DNA from: Porticoccaceae bacterium UBA1989
GTDB lineage: Bacteria > Pseudomonadota > Gammaproteobacteria > Pseudomonadales > Porticoccaceae
Length of the DNA: 26,093 nt
Direction: 5' to 3'
NCBI GenBank assembly: GCA_002335945.1
Contig: DDDD01000146.1
Location: forward strand, 1-26,093
Shown here: positions 1-6,293 of the stretch, in pieces
Numbering within the stretch: position 1 is the stretch's first letter
Layout: the number at the start of each line of letters is the position of its first letter
Position numbers and translations under genes: made by a program
The notes under the pieces: model-generated
Database searches by the model: none
Told to the model about the DNA's origin: nothing
The model's input: only the letters and a program-made list of their open reading frames with translations

Positions 1-324
1 CTGTACAACTACATCAATTTCTTGGAACTGCAAAATGCGGATACCTCGGTGTACGAATTAGCCTATTGGCGCAAGGTATTACAGCCTCTGGTGATTATTG
101 GGCTGGTTTTGATTGGTATCTCTTTTGTGTTTGGCCCCCTTCGAGATTCCACCATGGGGCTGCGTATTTTTGTTGGTGTGGTGATTGGTATTAGCTTTAA
201 GATTATTCAGGATATGTTGGGGCCGTTTAGTATTGTATTTGGTTTTCCTGCGGTTCTGGCTGTGCTGATGCCGGTGCTTCTTTGTATGGGGGTTGGGTTG
301 TATTTATTGAGGCGTGGTGGTTGA
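1..324 (+). CDS. lptG: LptG, LPS export ABC transporter permease (C-terminal fragment)
   Basis: LptG is one of two inner-membrane permeases (LptF/LptG) that, with the ATPase LptB, extract lipopolysaccharide from the inner membrane and pass it to the periplasmic bridge. The frame is open from base 1, so the gene enters from the left and only about 107 C-terminal residues are present. Visible are the family's pre-membrane segment (YELAYWRK, then LQPLV), a hydrophobic helix ending in FVFGPLR, the block TMGLRIFVGVVIG, and two last hydrophobic segments before a short basic end (LLRRGG). LptG rather than LptF is chosen because this ending and the FGPLR-TMGLR block match LptG as I recall it. It ends in TGA 17 bases before a large palindromic repeat that may act in its 3' untranslated region. 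Confidence 0.9.
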   Translation: MYNYINFLELQNADTSVYELAYWRKVLQPLVIIGLVLIGISFVFGPLRDSTMGLRIFVGVVIGISFKIIQDMLGPFSIVFGFPAVLAVLMPVLLCMGVGLYLLRRGG

Positions 325-341
325 TTGGGTGTGGTGCGGGT

Positions 342-494
342 ACAGAGCCCGTCACCCTGTTTCGATCGATTCCATGGCTTGACGATTTTCAGCGCTCAGA
401 TAACTCGCTACGCTCAAACAGATCTTCGCTCGACCTGAAAACCCTTAACCCATAAGCGGAACCTGACTGATCGAAACAGGGTGACGGGCTCTGT
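342..494 (+). repeat. Large palindromic repeat, copy A
   Basis: The ends form a perfect 26-bp inverted repeat (342-367 against 469-494). The interior is an imperfect continuation of the same stem, for example GATTTTCAG near 384 against CTGAAAAC near 436. About 90 % of it (by eye) matches the reverse complement of copy B at 1619-1763. The match also includes TGGTGCGGG just outside the palindrome (332-340 here, 1768-1776 on the other strand), so the unit is longer than the stem. It lies 17 bases after the lptG stop. No run of T follows, so it is not a standard terminator. It could be a REP/MITE-like element or a 3' hairpin; I cannot name a family. Confidence 0.85.
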
Positions 495-610
495 TCTGCC
501 AATTCTATGGCCCTGTTGGTGACTTTAAAATTGCGGTGGTGTGGGGTGGCTAATATCTGTCATTTGGACAATATGGGGTGCTGGTTGGCTTTGGGTTGGA
601 CCGGGTTTGT

Positions 611-719
611 GGGGAGATTCCTCACTGCGTTCGGAATGACAAGGGTGTTCGGGATCGCAAGGTTTGCACGCTCACAATCTGTCATCCCGACAGAGCAGCG
701 CGACGAGGGATCTCTTCTC
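611..719. repeat. Dispersed intergenic repeat, inverted pair (GTCATCC...GGGATCTC type)
   Basis: Two related arms face each other: GGGGAGATTCCTCACTGCG with GGAATGAC at 611-640, and GTCATCCCGACAGAG with CGAGGGATCTC at 681-713. Each is an imperfect reverse complement of the other. The same type appears at 25829-26060 in this window. From memory, repeats of the form GTCATCCTGAGCGAAG...GGATCTC are scattered in intergenic DNA of many bacteria. No transposase is present. The unit ends about 12 bases beyond the stop of the minus-strand hydrolase gene. Confidence 0.6.
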
Positions 720-730
720 ATTGCTGTGAA

Positions 731-1552
731 CTATCTTAAGAACGCAGGTGGTTTGGGCAAAGTAGCTACATCTACTGGCTCGTGCTGAATAATCACTCGC
801 GCACCAGATTCTGTCGCCAACATTTCAAAGAGGTCCATCGATTCTCTAGTTTGAGGTTCGTCGGTATTAAATCTTGGAACACGCTTTAGCTCGCGGCTTT
901 CGGTGCGGTGGTAGAGATCACCTGTAAGAAGAATAGGGCCGCTTTCAGGCAGATTAACTTGCAGCGCACTATGTCCGGGTGTATGTCCTGGCAGTTCGAG
1001 AATCATGACTGAGCCATCACCAAACACATCAAGATTGCCTGTGTGGATACTATTACTAAGCTCGGCAAAGGCTGCGTTCTGAGCTTTGTTTGCGTCTGTG
1101 CTGAACATGTAATCAAATTCATTTTTATTCACCAGCCACTGACTCTCTGGGAAAAGGGCCGCCTGACCGCTGTGGTCAAAATGGCTGTGAGAGATTGAAA
1201 TAAACTCAATATCCTGTGCTGTCAGGCCGATATCGGCTAGCTGTTCGATTAATGTTCTTTCAAGTGTCGTGGTAAAAATGCCCTCAGTCTGGGGGCCAAT
1301 GCCAACTAAGGCATCAGGCAAGCCGAGATCCCATAACAGATCTCCCTGGGGGTGACGGATTAGATAGCAGGTGTTGGTCAGGCTGCCCGACAGTCCAGCG
1401 TAGTCGCCGTTCGAGGAAAATGCGTCGAGATTAGATATCTCAATGGATCCACAGTCAAAGGTGTACAAACTCAGCGGATTTCCAGCGTTTTGCTCTTCCA
1501 CACCACAACCAACCAGCAACAAACTTGCCGCAATTATAGTTTTAATCATCAC
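731..1552 (-). CDS. Predicted lipoprotein, MBL-fold metallohydrolase (AHL-lactonase-like)
   Basis: This is a 273-residue metallo-beta-lactamase-fold hydrolase. The metal-binding signature SHSHFDHSG is near residues 120-128. A later His lies in LELPGHTPGHS, a bridging Asp in LTGDLYH, and a final His in IIQHEP. This order of ligands is that of the AiiA/AttM lactonase branch, although lactonase activity is not proven by it. The N-terminus is a lipoprotein signal: a short basic start, a hydrophobic stretch, and lipobox LVGC with Cys16. Gly follows the Cys, which fits outer-membrane sorting. The start at 1552 has AGAGGG eight bases upstream; a second ATG follows at once. The gene is alone between lptG and glpK and is flanked by two inverted copies of a palindromic repeat. 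The substrate is unknown and could be a lactone, phosphoester or other ester. Confidence 0.85.
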   Translation of the reverse strand: MMIKTIIAASLLLVGCGVEEQNAGNPLSLYTFDCGSIEISNLDAFSSNGDYAGLSGSLTNTCYLIRHPQGDLLWDLGLPDALVGIGPQTEGIFTTTLERTLIEQLADIGLTAQDIEFISISHSHFDHSGQAALFPESQWLVNKNEFDYMFSTDANKAQNAAFAELSNSIHTGNLDVFGDGSVMILELPGHTPGHSALQVNLPESGPILLTGDLYHRTESRELKRVPRFNTDEPQTRESMDLFEMLATESGARVIIQHEPVDVATLPKPPAFLR

Positions 1553-1618
1553 AGTATCCCTCTAAAATCCTAATTGTATTCACCCAAAAAACCATACACC
1601 GGCAGACCCCTGAAGCAA

Positions 1619-1763
1619 AGCCAGTCACCCTGTTTCGATCAGTCAGATTCCGCTTATGGGTTGCTGATTTTCAGGTTGAGCGAAGATCTGTTTGAGCAAA
1701 GCGAGTTATCTGAGCGCTGAAAACCAGCAACCCATGGAATCGATCGAAACAGGGTGACTGGCT
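1619..1763 (-). repeat. Large palindromic repeat, copy B
   Basis: This copy has perfect 22-bp ends (1619-1640 against 1742-1763). Its stem is better preserved than in copy A: ATGGGTTGCTG near 1656 pairs with CAGCAACCCAT near 1725, and ATTTTCAG pairs with CTGAAAA apart from a wobble. It is inverted relative to copy A, but read along the upstream gene (glpK, minus strand) it has the same orientation as copy A has to lptG. It begins 37 bases after the glpK stop. At the stem pair where copy A has C and G (GCCCGTC/GACGGGC), this copy has A and T (GCCAGTC/GACTGGC), which keeps the pairing. Confidence 0.85.
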
Positions 1764-1800
1764 ATGCCCCGCACCAGATCCTTCTGTTTAGTCTAGCCCT

Positions 1801-3285
1801 TTAACTCAGTACGCGCCGAACCGCCTTATTCCACCCAGCTACCTTTAAATCTCTGTCTTCAACCGACATCTGCGGTACAAAGTTACTCTCTAACTGCCAA
1901 CTTGCCGCAAACCCAGCCCGATCTGGCCAGACACCTGCTCGCGATCCTGCTAACCAAGCCGCACCTAAAGCGGTAGTCTCGGCGATCACCGGACGATCTA
2001 CTGGCGCCTGTAAAATATTCGCCAAACATTGCATGGTCCAATCACTGGCGACCATGCCGCCATCAACTCTTAAAACGGTCTCGGCTTCTTGGGTCCAGTC
2101 TGCGCGCATGGCGTTTAATAAATCCAATGTTTGATAACACACCGATTCCAAAGCAGCCTTGGCAATTTCTGCTGGGCCTGTGCCGCGGGTTAAACCCAAT
2201 AGAGCCCCACGAGCATCAGCATCCCACCAGGGTGCGCCTAAGCCGGTGAAGGCAGGCACCATATACACTGATTGGCTAGGGTCTGCGTCTTTGGCGAGTT
2301 GGCCGGATTGGCTGGCAGATTCGATAATGCCCAAACCATCGCGCAACCACTGCACGGCGGCACCGGCAATAAATATGGAGCCTTCAAGGGCGTAAGTAGG
2401 CTTGCCATCCAGCTGGTAGGCAATAGTGGTCAGTAGGCGATTGGTTGAGGTGACTGCCGTGCTTCCGGTGTTAAGTAGGGCAAAGCAACCGGTGCCGTAA
2501 GTGGACTTCATCATGCCCACATCAAAACAGGCTTGGCCTAATGTGGCGGCTTGTTGATCACCGGCAATGCCGTAAATATTGATGGGGTCGCCCAGCAAAC
2601 TGGTGGTGCCAAAATCGGCGGCGCTGTCTTTAACTGCGGGGAGCAATGATCGCGGTACATTAAATAGGTCGAGTAGCTCATCGTCCCAGTCAGCGCGATG
2701 AATATTGTAGAGCATGGTGCGCGAGGCATTGGTGGCGTCTGTTGCATGCTCGCCATCGGTGAGATTCCACAGCAGCCAGCTATCCACGGTACCAAAGGCC
2801 AGTTCGCCCCGTTCGGCTCTGTCGCGAGCGCCAGGAACATTGTCGAGAATCCAGGCGACTTTGGTGGCGGAGAAATAGGGGTCTAATAGCAGGCCGGTTT
2901 TTTCGGTGACGCTAGTTTCAAGGCCCTGTTCTTTAAGTTGGTTACAGAAGGCTGCGGTGCGTCGATCTTGCCAGACAATGGCATTGTAAATGGGTTGGCC
3001 CGTGTGGCGATCCCAGATGACCGTGGTCTCCCGCTGATTGGTGATACCAATGGCGGCAATATCTTTGGCAGTTACCCCGGCACTGGCCATGGCCTCTTTG
3101 GCGGTGGCTAATGTGGTGTTCCAGATATCCATGGGGTCGTGCTCTACCCAGCCATCTTCGGGGAAGTGTTGGGTGAACTCTTGTTGGGCCTGTTCGACAA
3201 TTTGATAGCGCTGATCAAAGAGAATGGTTCTTGAGGAAGTGGTTCCCTGATCTAGCGCGATAATTAAGTTGCTCATGTTGCTCAT
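1801..3285 (-). CDS. glpK: Glycerol kinase
   Basis: GlpK phosphorylates glycerol with ATP to sn-glycerol 3-phosphate in the cytoplasm. The 494-residue length is normal for the FGGY family. Clear family blocks are ALDQGTTSSR (10-19), GWVEHDP, GITNQRETT (80-88), TNASRTML, GIAGDQQA with the catalytic Asp near 243, TYGTGCF, and VVPAFTGLGAP-like MVPAFTGLGAPWW. The C-terminal half has LRVDGG and TALGAAWLAG. The loop before GIAGDQQ lacks the GGKGGTR stretch that binds fructose-1,6-bisphosphate in E. coli GlpK. Two start codons lie in a 9-bp duplication (M-S-N-M-S-N); the second ATG, at 3276, aligns better with relatives. It follows the RDD gene by 25 bases and probably shares its transcript. glpF, glpD and glpR are not in this window. 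Confidence 0.97.
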   Translation of the reverse strand: MSNMSNLIIALDQGTTSSRTILFDQRYQIVEQAQQEFTQHFPEDGWVEHDPMDIWNTTLATAKEAMASAGVTAKDIAAIGITNQRETTVIWDRHTGQPIYNAIVWQDRRTAAFCNQLKEQGLETSVTEKTGLLLDPYFSATKVAWILDNVPGARDRAERGELAFGTVDSWLLWNLTDGEHATDATNASRTMLYNIHRADWDDELLDLFNVPRSLLPAVKDSAADFGTTSLLGDPINIYGIAGDQQAATLGQACFDVGMMKSTYGTGCFALLNTGSTAVTSTNRLLTTIAYQLDGKPTYALEGSIFIAGAAVQWLRDGLGIIESASQSGQLAKDADPSQSVYMVPAFTGLGAPWWDADARGALLGLTRGTGPAEIAKAALESVCYQTLDLLNAMRADWTQEAETVLRVDGGMVASDWTMQCLANILQAPVDRPVIAETTALGAAWLAGSRAGVWPDRAGFAASWQLESNFVPQMSVEDRDLKVAGWNKAVRRVLS

Positions 3286-3310
3286 AGATAGTGCCCCGAT
3301 GCTCTGTATT

Positions 3311-3796
3311 TTATTTTTTTTCTTTTGAGAGTGTAACTACCTGAGTGCCAGTGTAGCGGTCGTGGAGGCATTCTTTGGCCGGTGGTACTAGGCACCATAA
3401 ATAGCCTATGCCAAAAAAGGCCAGCGACAGGGTTGCCAGTAGGCTGCGGCTTAGGCATTGCTGGGCGCTGGCGAGCGAGCCATCGGCTTGCTGCAGGCGG
3501 ATGCGCCAGGCTTTCATGCCGAGAGTCTGGCCCTGTTTGCGCCAGCATATAAAGTAGTAACCCGACATGGCGCCGAGCCAGCCGAAGAAGCTCAACCATT
3601 GCACAAATACCCCAGGCTGAATATTTTCTAGGTCGTCGAGGCCGTTGAACAGTATTTTAATGATCAGTAACAGGCCGCCATAGCCGAGGGTAATGGCAAA
3701 CAGCAAGAAGGCATCGTAGATGAGTGCCGCGAGGCGACGCATTAAATTGGCGGTGGGCAGGCTGTTAGTCATGGTGCTATTTGTGTCACTCGTCAT
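3311..3796 (-). CDS. RDD-family membrane protein
   Basis: This is a 161-residue inner-membrane protein with an RDD domain. RRLAALIYDAFLL (20-32) carries the conserved Arg and Asp at the start of the first membrane helix. A second helix around 68-84 is followed by the typical GQTLGMKAWRIRLQ, and a third hydrophobic segment is SLLATLSLAFFGIGYLWCLV. The family is small and its role is mostly unassigned; some members are linked to ion or solute transport. A second possible start, nine codons in (MTNSLPT), cannot be excluded because neither start has a good ribosome-binding site. It is first in a likely two-gene unit with glpK and is divergent from rlmB. Confidence 0.85.
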   Translation of the reverse strand: MTSDTNSTMTNSLPTANLMRRLAALIYDAFLLFAITLGYGGLLLIIKILFNGLDDLENIQPGVFVQWLSFFGWLGAMSGYYFICWRKQGQTLGMKAWRIRLQQADGSLASAQQCLSRSLLATLSLAFFGIGYLWCLVPPAKECLHDRYTGTQVVTLSKEKK

Positions 3797-3821
3797 TCTA
3801 GATAGGTCCGGATTATTTATG

Positions 3822-3849
3822 CTTGGATTTTGCCCAAAGCCAGTACAAT
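3822..3849 (+). promoter_or_regulatory. Candidate sigma-70 promoter for rlmB
   Basis: CTTGGA (3822-3827) and TACAAT (3844-3849) are 16 bases apart, about 55 bases before the GTG start of rlmB in the divergent RDD/rlmB gap. The -10 box is good and the -35 box is weak. This is judged by eye only. Confidence 0.35.
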
Positions 3850-3903
3850 GCGCAATCGGCGATTGACGCCTTTCATTTTTAATAGACGCGGTAGGAGAGT
3901 TTT

Positions 3904-4641
3904 GTGGATTGGATTTATGGCATTCATGCGGTGCATACCATGCTTAAGTCGTCACCCCAACGGGTGAAAGAGTTGCATGTGCAGCGTGGGCGAACGGATG
4001 ATCGTTTGCAAAAAATCCACAAGCTGGCAGAACAGCATGGCGTGACATTGCAGTGGGCGACCTCAAAGCGGCTTGATGAGAAGGCTGAGGGCCGCCATCA
4101 GGGTGTTATGGCACTCTGTAGTCCTGGACAAACCTATGATGAAAACTTTTTACTGAATCTGGCGGAAGAGAAGGGTGGCGATGCCTTTTTTCTGATGTTG
4201 GATGGGGTAACTGATCCCCATAATTTAGGTGCCTGCCTGCGCTCTGCAGATGGTGCCGGTGTTCATGCGGTGATTGTGCCCAAAGATAATTCTGTGGGTT
4301 TGACTCCGGTGGTCTCTAAGGTTGCCTGTGGTGCCGCTGAAACCATGCCGTTGGTGATGGTGACAAACCTTACCCGTACTCTGGAAAAGCTCCAGCAGCA
4401 GGGCGCCTGGGTCGTGGGCACTACTGGTGAGGCTGACAAGTTTATCTATGATCTGGATCTGAAGGGACCTATGGTGCTGGTGATGGGCGCTGAGGGTTCG
4501 GGTATGCGTCAATTGACCATGAAACAATGTGATTTTCTCGGCAAGCTACCTATGGCCGGTGGGGTGAGTAGCCTCAATGTGTCGGTGGCGACGGGTATTT
4601 GTTTGTTTGAAGTAGTCCGTCAGCGAAGGGTTGCCATTTAA
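3904..4641 (+). CDS. rlmB: 23S rRNA (guanosine-2'-O-)-methyltransferase RlmB
   Basis: RlmB is an SPOUT-class enzyme that 2'-O-methylates G2251 (E. coli numbering) in the peptidyl-transferase P loop of 23S rRNA, using SAM. It has 245 residues, the usual length. The N-terminal L30e-like substrate domain begins WIYGIHAVH. The SpoU motifs follow: motif 1 LDGVTDPHNLGACLRSAD (99-116, with Asn107 and Arg113), motif 2 VMGAEGSGM (193-201) and motif 3 SSLNVSVATG (222-231). The start is GTG, preceded by a purine-rich AGGAGAG. In E. coli and Pseudomonas rnr (RNase R) precedes rlmB; here an unrelated RDD/glpK pair lies divergently upstream. Confidence 0.96.
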   Translation: MDWIYGIHAVHTMLKSSPQRVKELHVQRGRTDDRLQKIHKLAEQHGVTLQWATSKRLDEKAEGRHQGVMALCSPGQTYDENFLLNLAEEKGGDAFFLMLDGVTDPHNLGACLRSADGAGVHAVIVPKDNSVGLTPVVSKVACGAAETMPLVMVTNLTRTLEKLQQQGAWVVGTTGEADKFIYDLDLKGPMVLVMGAEGSGMRQLTMKQCDFLGKLPMAGGVSSLNVSVATGICLFEVVRQRRVAI

Positions 4642-4779
4642 TAGGCTCTTTAATCGGCCTTCCAATAGCGAGCCTAATAGCTTGCGCTTTTATTGATATA
4701 GAACGTTGGATTTCACACTAATTTACCGCTAATCTAATACTTATACAGGGATGTATTTGTTATCAATAGAGGGATTTTA

Positions 4780-5352
4780 ATGGCAACTATGGAGCGTTCT
4801 ATTTACACGATTCCCAACTTATTAAGTCTGCTGCGGTTGGCGCTGGTTCCGGTATTAATGGGCCTAGCGTATATCCGCGATGGGGAGGCTTTTTTGGGGG
4901 TGCTGGTTATTTCTCTACTCAGTGATGTGCTGGATGGGTATTTTGCGCGAAAACTGAACCAGACCAGTGATCTGGGGGCTAAGCTGGATAGCTGGGGAGA
5001 TATGCTGACCTACGGCGCCATGATTCTAGGCCTGTACTGGATCTGGCCGGCGGTATTTTCCGCCCAAGCGGGCTATGTGTTGGCTACAGTACTGTTTTTT
5101 ATTGCGCCAATCCTTATGGCTCTGTACAAGTTTGGTGAGTATCCGAGTTATCACACCTGGGGGGCTAAGGCCACGGCGGTGCTGATGGCGCCGGCTTATT
5201 ATGTGCTTGTGTTATTGGATGCAGATACCTTTTTTAGACTGGTTATTCTGGTCCATGTGGTGGTGTCCTGTGAGGAGATGGCCATTACCTATATATTGGA
5301 TCGCCCGCGTACCAATGTGCGCTCGGTTTTTAGTCTGCGAGCCCGTATCTAA
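4780..5352 (+). CDS. CDP-alcohol phosphatidyltransferase family membrane enzyme
   Basis: This is a 190-residue integral membrane enzyme that should transfer a phosphatidyl or similar group from a CDP-alcohol to a second alcohol (the PgsA/PssA superfamily). The full signature D-x2-D-G-x2-A-R-x8-G-x3-D-x3-D is present: D49, D52, G53, A56, R57, G66, D70 and D74. Several hydrophobic helices follow. The start ATG has GAGGGA at a suitable distance. Its acceptor alcohol cannot be read from the sequence; it is not clearly pgsA, which usually sits beside uvrC. It lies between rlmB (138-base gap) and the rpsF promoter, so it may be transcribed alone or with rlmB. Confidence 0.85.
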   Translation: MATMERSIYTIPNLLSLLRLALVPVLMGLAYIRDGEAFLGVLVISLLSDVLDGYFARKLNQTSDLGAKLDSWGDMLTYGAMILGLYWIWPAVFSAQAGYVLATVLFFIAPILMALYKFGEYPSYHTWGAKATAVLMAPAYYVLVLLDADTFFRLVILVHVVVSCEEMAITYILDRPRTNVRSVFSLRARI

Positions 5353-5415
5353 AACTGCACCCGAAACCCAGCTACTTGGGCGGTTTATCCTTCTGTAATC
5401 TTTCTTCTTAGGCGG

Positions 5416-5444
5416 TTGCAACCGAGGGGTCGAATCACTATAAT
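5416..5444 (+). promoter_or_regulatory. Strong sigma-70 promoter for the rpsF cluster
   Basis: TTGCAA (5416-5421) is separated by exactly 17 bases from a perfect TATAAT (5439-5444). Transcription would start near 5451 and leave a leader of about 98 bases before the rpsF ATG. A near-consensus promoter is expected for ribosomal protein genes. Confidence 0.75.
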
Positions 5445-5488
5445 CGCGCGTCACAAAAGCGTCTGGACATACGTTCAGGCACTCCTTG

Positions 5489-5524
5489 TCTCACTGCAAC
5501 GACCAAATTGGCGTTAGCGGGAGA
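5489..5524 (+). promoter_or_regulatory. Stem-loop in the rpsF leader, possible autoregulatory site
   Basis: The leader can fold into an interrupted hairpin: TCTC (5489-5492) with GAGA (5521-5524), then GC and AACG with CGTT and GC, capped by CCA-AAT-TGG. It lies between the promoter and the ribosome-binding site (GAGGAG, 5538-5543) and does not cover that site. Leaders of rpsF operons in many bacteria bind the S6:S18 complex. I did not find the CCG bulge described for that motif, so this assignment is only a candidate. Confidence 0.3.
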
Positions 5525-5548
5525 CTATTAAAGCCACGAGGAGATACA

Positions 5549-6046
5549 ATGCGTCATTACGAAATCGTGTTCCTGGTCCATCCAGATCAGAGCGAGCAAG
5601 TCCCCGGTATGGTTGAACGCTACACTGCTTCAGTAGAAGCGGGCGGCGGTTCAGTTCACCGTAAAGAAGATTGGGGGCGCCGTCAGTTGGCCTACCCTAT
5701 CAACAAAATTCACAAAGCTCATTACATCCTAATGAACGTTGAGTGTACTCAAGAAGTTCTGGATGAGTTGAACTCCACTTTCCGCTACAACGATGCTGTT
5801 TTGCGCAGCATGGTTATTCGTCGTGACGAAGCCGTTACTGGTGAATCACCGATTATGAAGCTGGAAAATGCTGAAAAAGCTGACAAAGAAGCGCGTGAGC
5901 GTCGCAACGTTGCTAAAGCTAAGGCTGATGAAGCCAAAGCTGCTGCTGATGCCGCTGCTGCTGCAACCGCTGCCGCTGAAGCTCCTGCTGAAGAAGCACC
6001 CGTAGCCGAAGAAGCACCTGCTGTTGAAGCGGATAAAGGAGAATAA
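5549..6046 (+). CDS. rpsF: 30S ribosomal protein S6
   Basis: S6 is a small-subunit protein that binds as a pair with S18 on the 16S rRNA platform. The start at 5549 is chosen because GAGGAG stands five bases upstream and the protein then begins MRHYEIVFLVHPDQSEQV, the family N-terminus. A longer reading from a TTG at 5486 adds unrelated residues inside the leader. The S6 fold fills about residues 1-95 (RRQLAYPINK, HYILMNVE, RYNDAVLRSMVIR). After it comes a tail of about 65 residues: first charged (KADKEARERRN), then Ala-rich, then acidic (EEAPVAEEAP). With 165 residues it is longer than E. coli S6 (about 131-135). Confidence 0.97.
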   Translation: MRHYEIVFLVHPDQSEQVPGMVERYTASVEAGGGSVHRKEDWGRRQLAYPINKIHKAHYILMNVECTQEVLDELNSTFRYNDAVLRSMVIRRDEAVTGESPIMKLENAEKADKEARERRNVAKAKADEAKAAADAAAAATAAAEAPAEEAPVAEEAPAVEADKGE

Positions 6047-6048
6047 GC

Positions 6049-6276
6049 ATGGCTAAGTTTGTACGTCGTAGAAAATTTTGTCGTTTCACCGCCGAAGGCG
6101 CAACTGAAATCGATTATAAAGATTTAGACACTTTGAAAGGTTATGTCTCTGAGAGCGGCAAGATCGTTCCTAGCCGCATCACTGGTACCAAAGCACGCTA
6201 CCAGCGTGAGTTGTCTGAAGCTATCAAGCGCGCTCGCTACATTGCGTTGCTACCTTATACAGATAGCCACAAGTAA
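6049..6276 (+). CDS. rpsR: 30S ribosomal protein S18
   Basis: S18 partners S6 on the platform of the small subunit. The 75 residues match the family throughout: FVRRRKFCRFTAEG, DYKDLDTLKGYVSE, GKIVPSRITGT, and the end of the helix KRARYIALLPYT. It starts two bases after the rpsF stop, with AAAGGAG at the end of rpsF as ribosome-binding site, so the two are co-translated in near-equal amounts. No priB lies between rpsF and rpsR, unlike in enterobacteria. Confidence 0.98.
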   Translation: MAKFVRRRKFCRFTAEGATEIDYKDLDTLKGYVSESGKIVPSRITGTKARYQRELSEAIKRARYIALLPYTDSHK

Positions 6277-6293
6277 TTTAAGGAATAGTACTT

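Noticed and set aside
342..494. Rho-independent terminator for lptG.
   Set aside because: The stem is far too long and no T-run follows either end; an effect on transcript ends remains possible but not in the standard form.
507..788. Open frame of 93 codons on the plus strand downstream of lptG.
   Set aside because: It runs through the dispersed repeat at 611-719 and into the antisense end of the hydrolase gene, has no good ribosome-binding site and no recognisable protein pattern.
342..1763. A composite transposon made of the two palindromic copies.
   Set aside because: No transposase and no target duplication could be recognised, and each copy is itself a full palindrome rather than an insertion sequence end.
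5486..5548. Longer rpsF reading from a TTG.
   Set aside because: The added residues lie in the leader hairpin and do not resemble S6; the ATG at 5549 has a strong ribosome-binding site and gives the family N-terminus.
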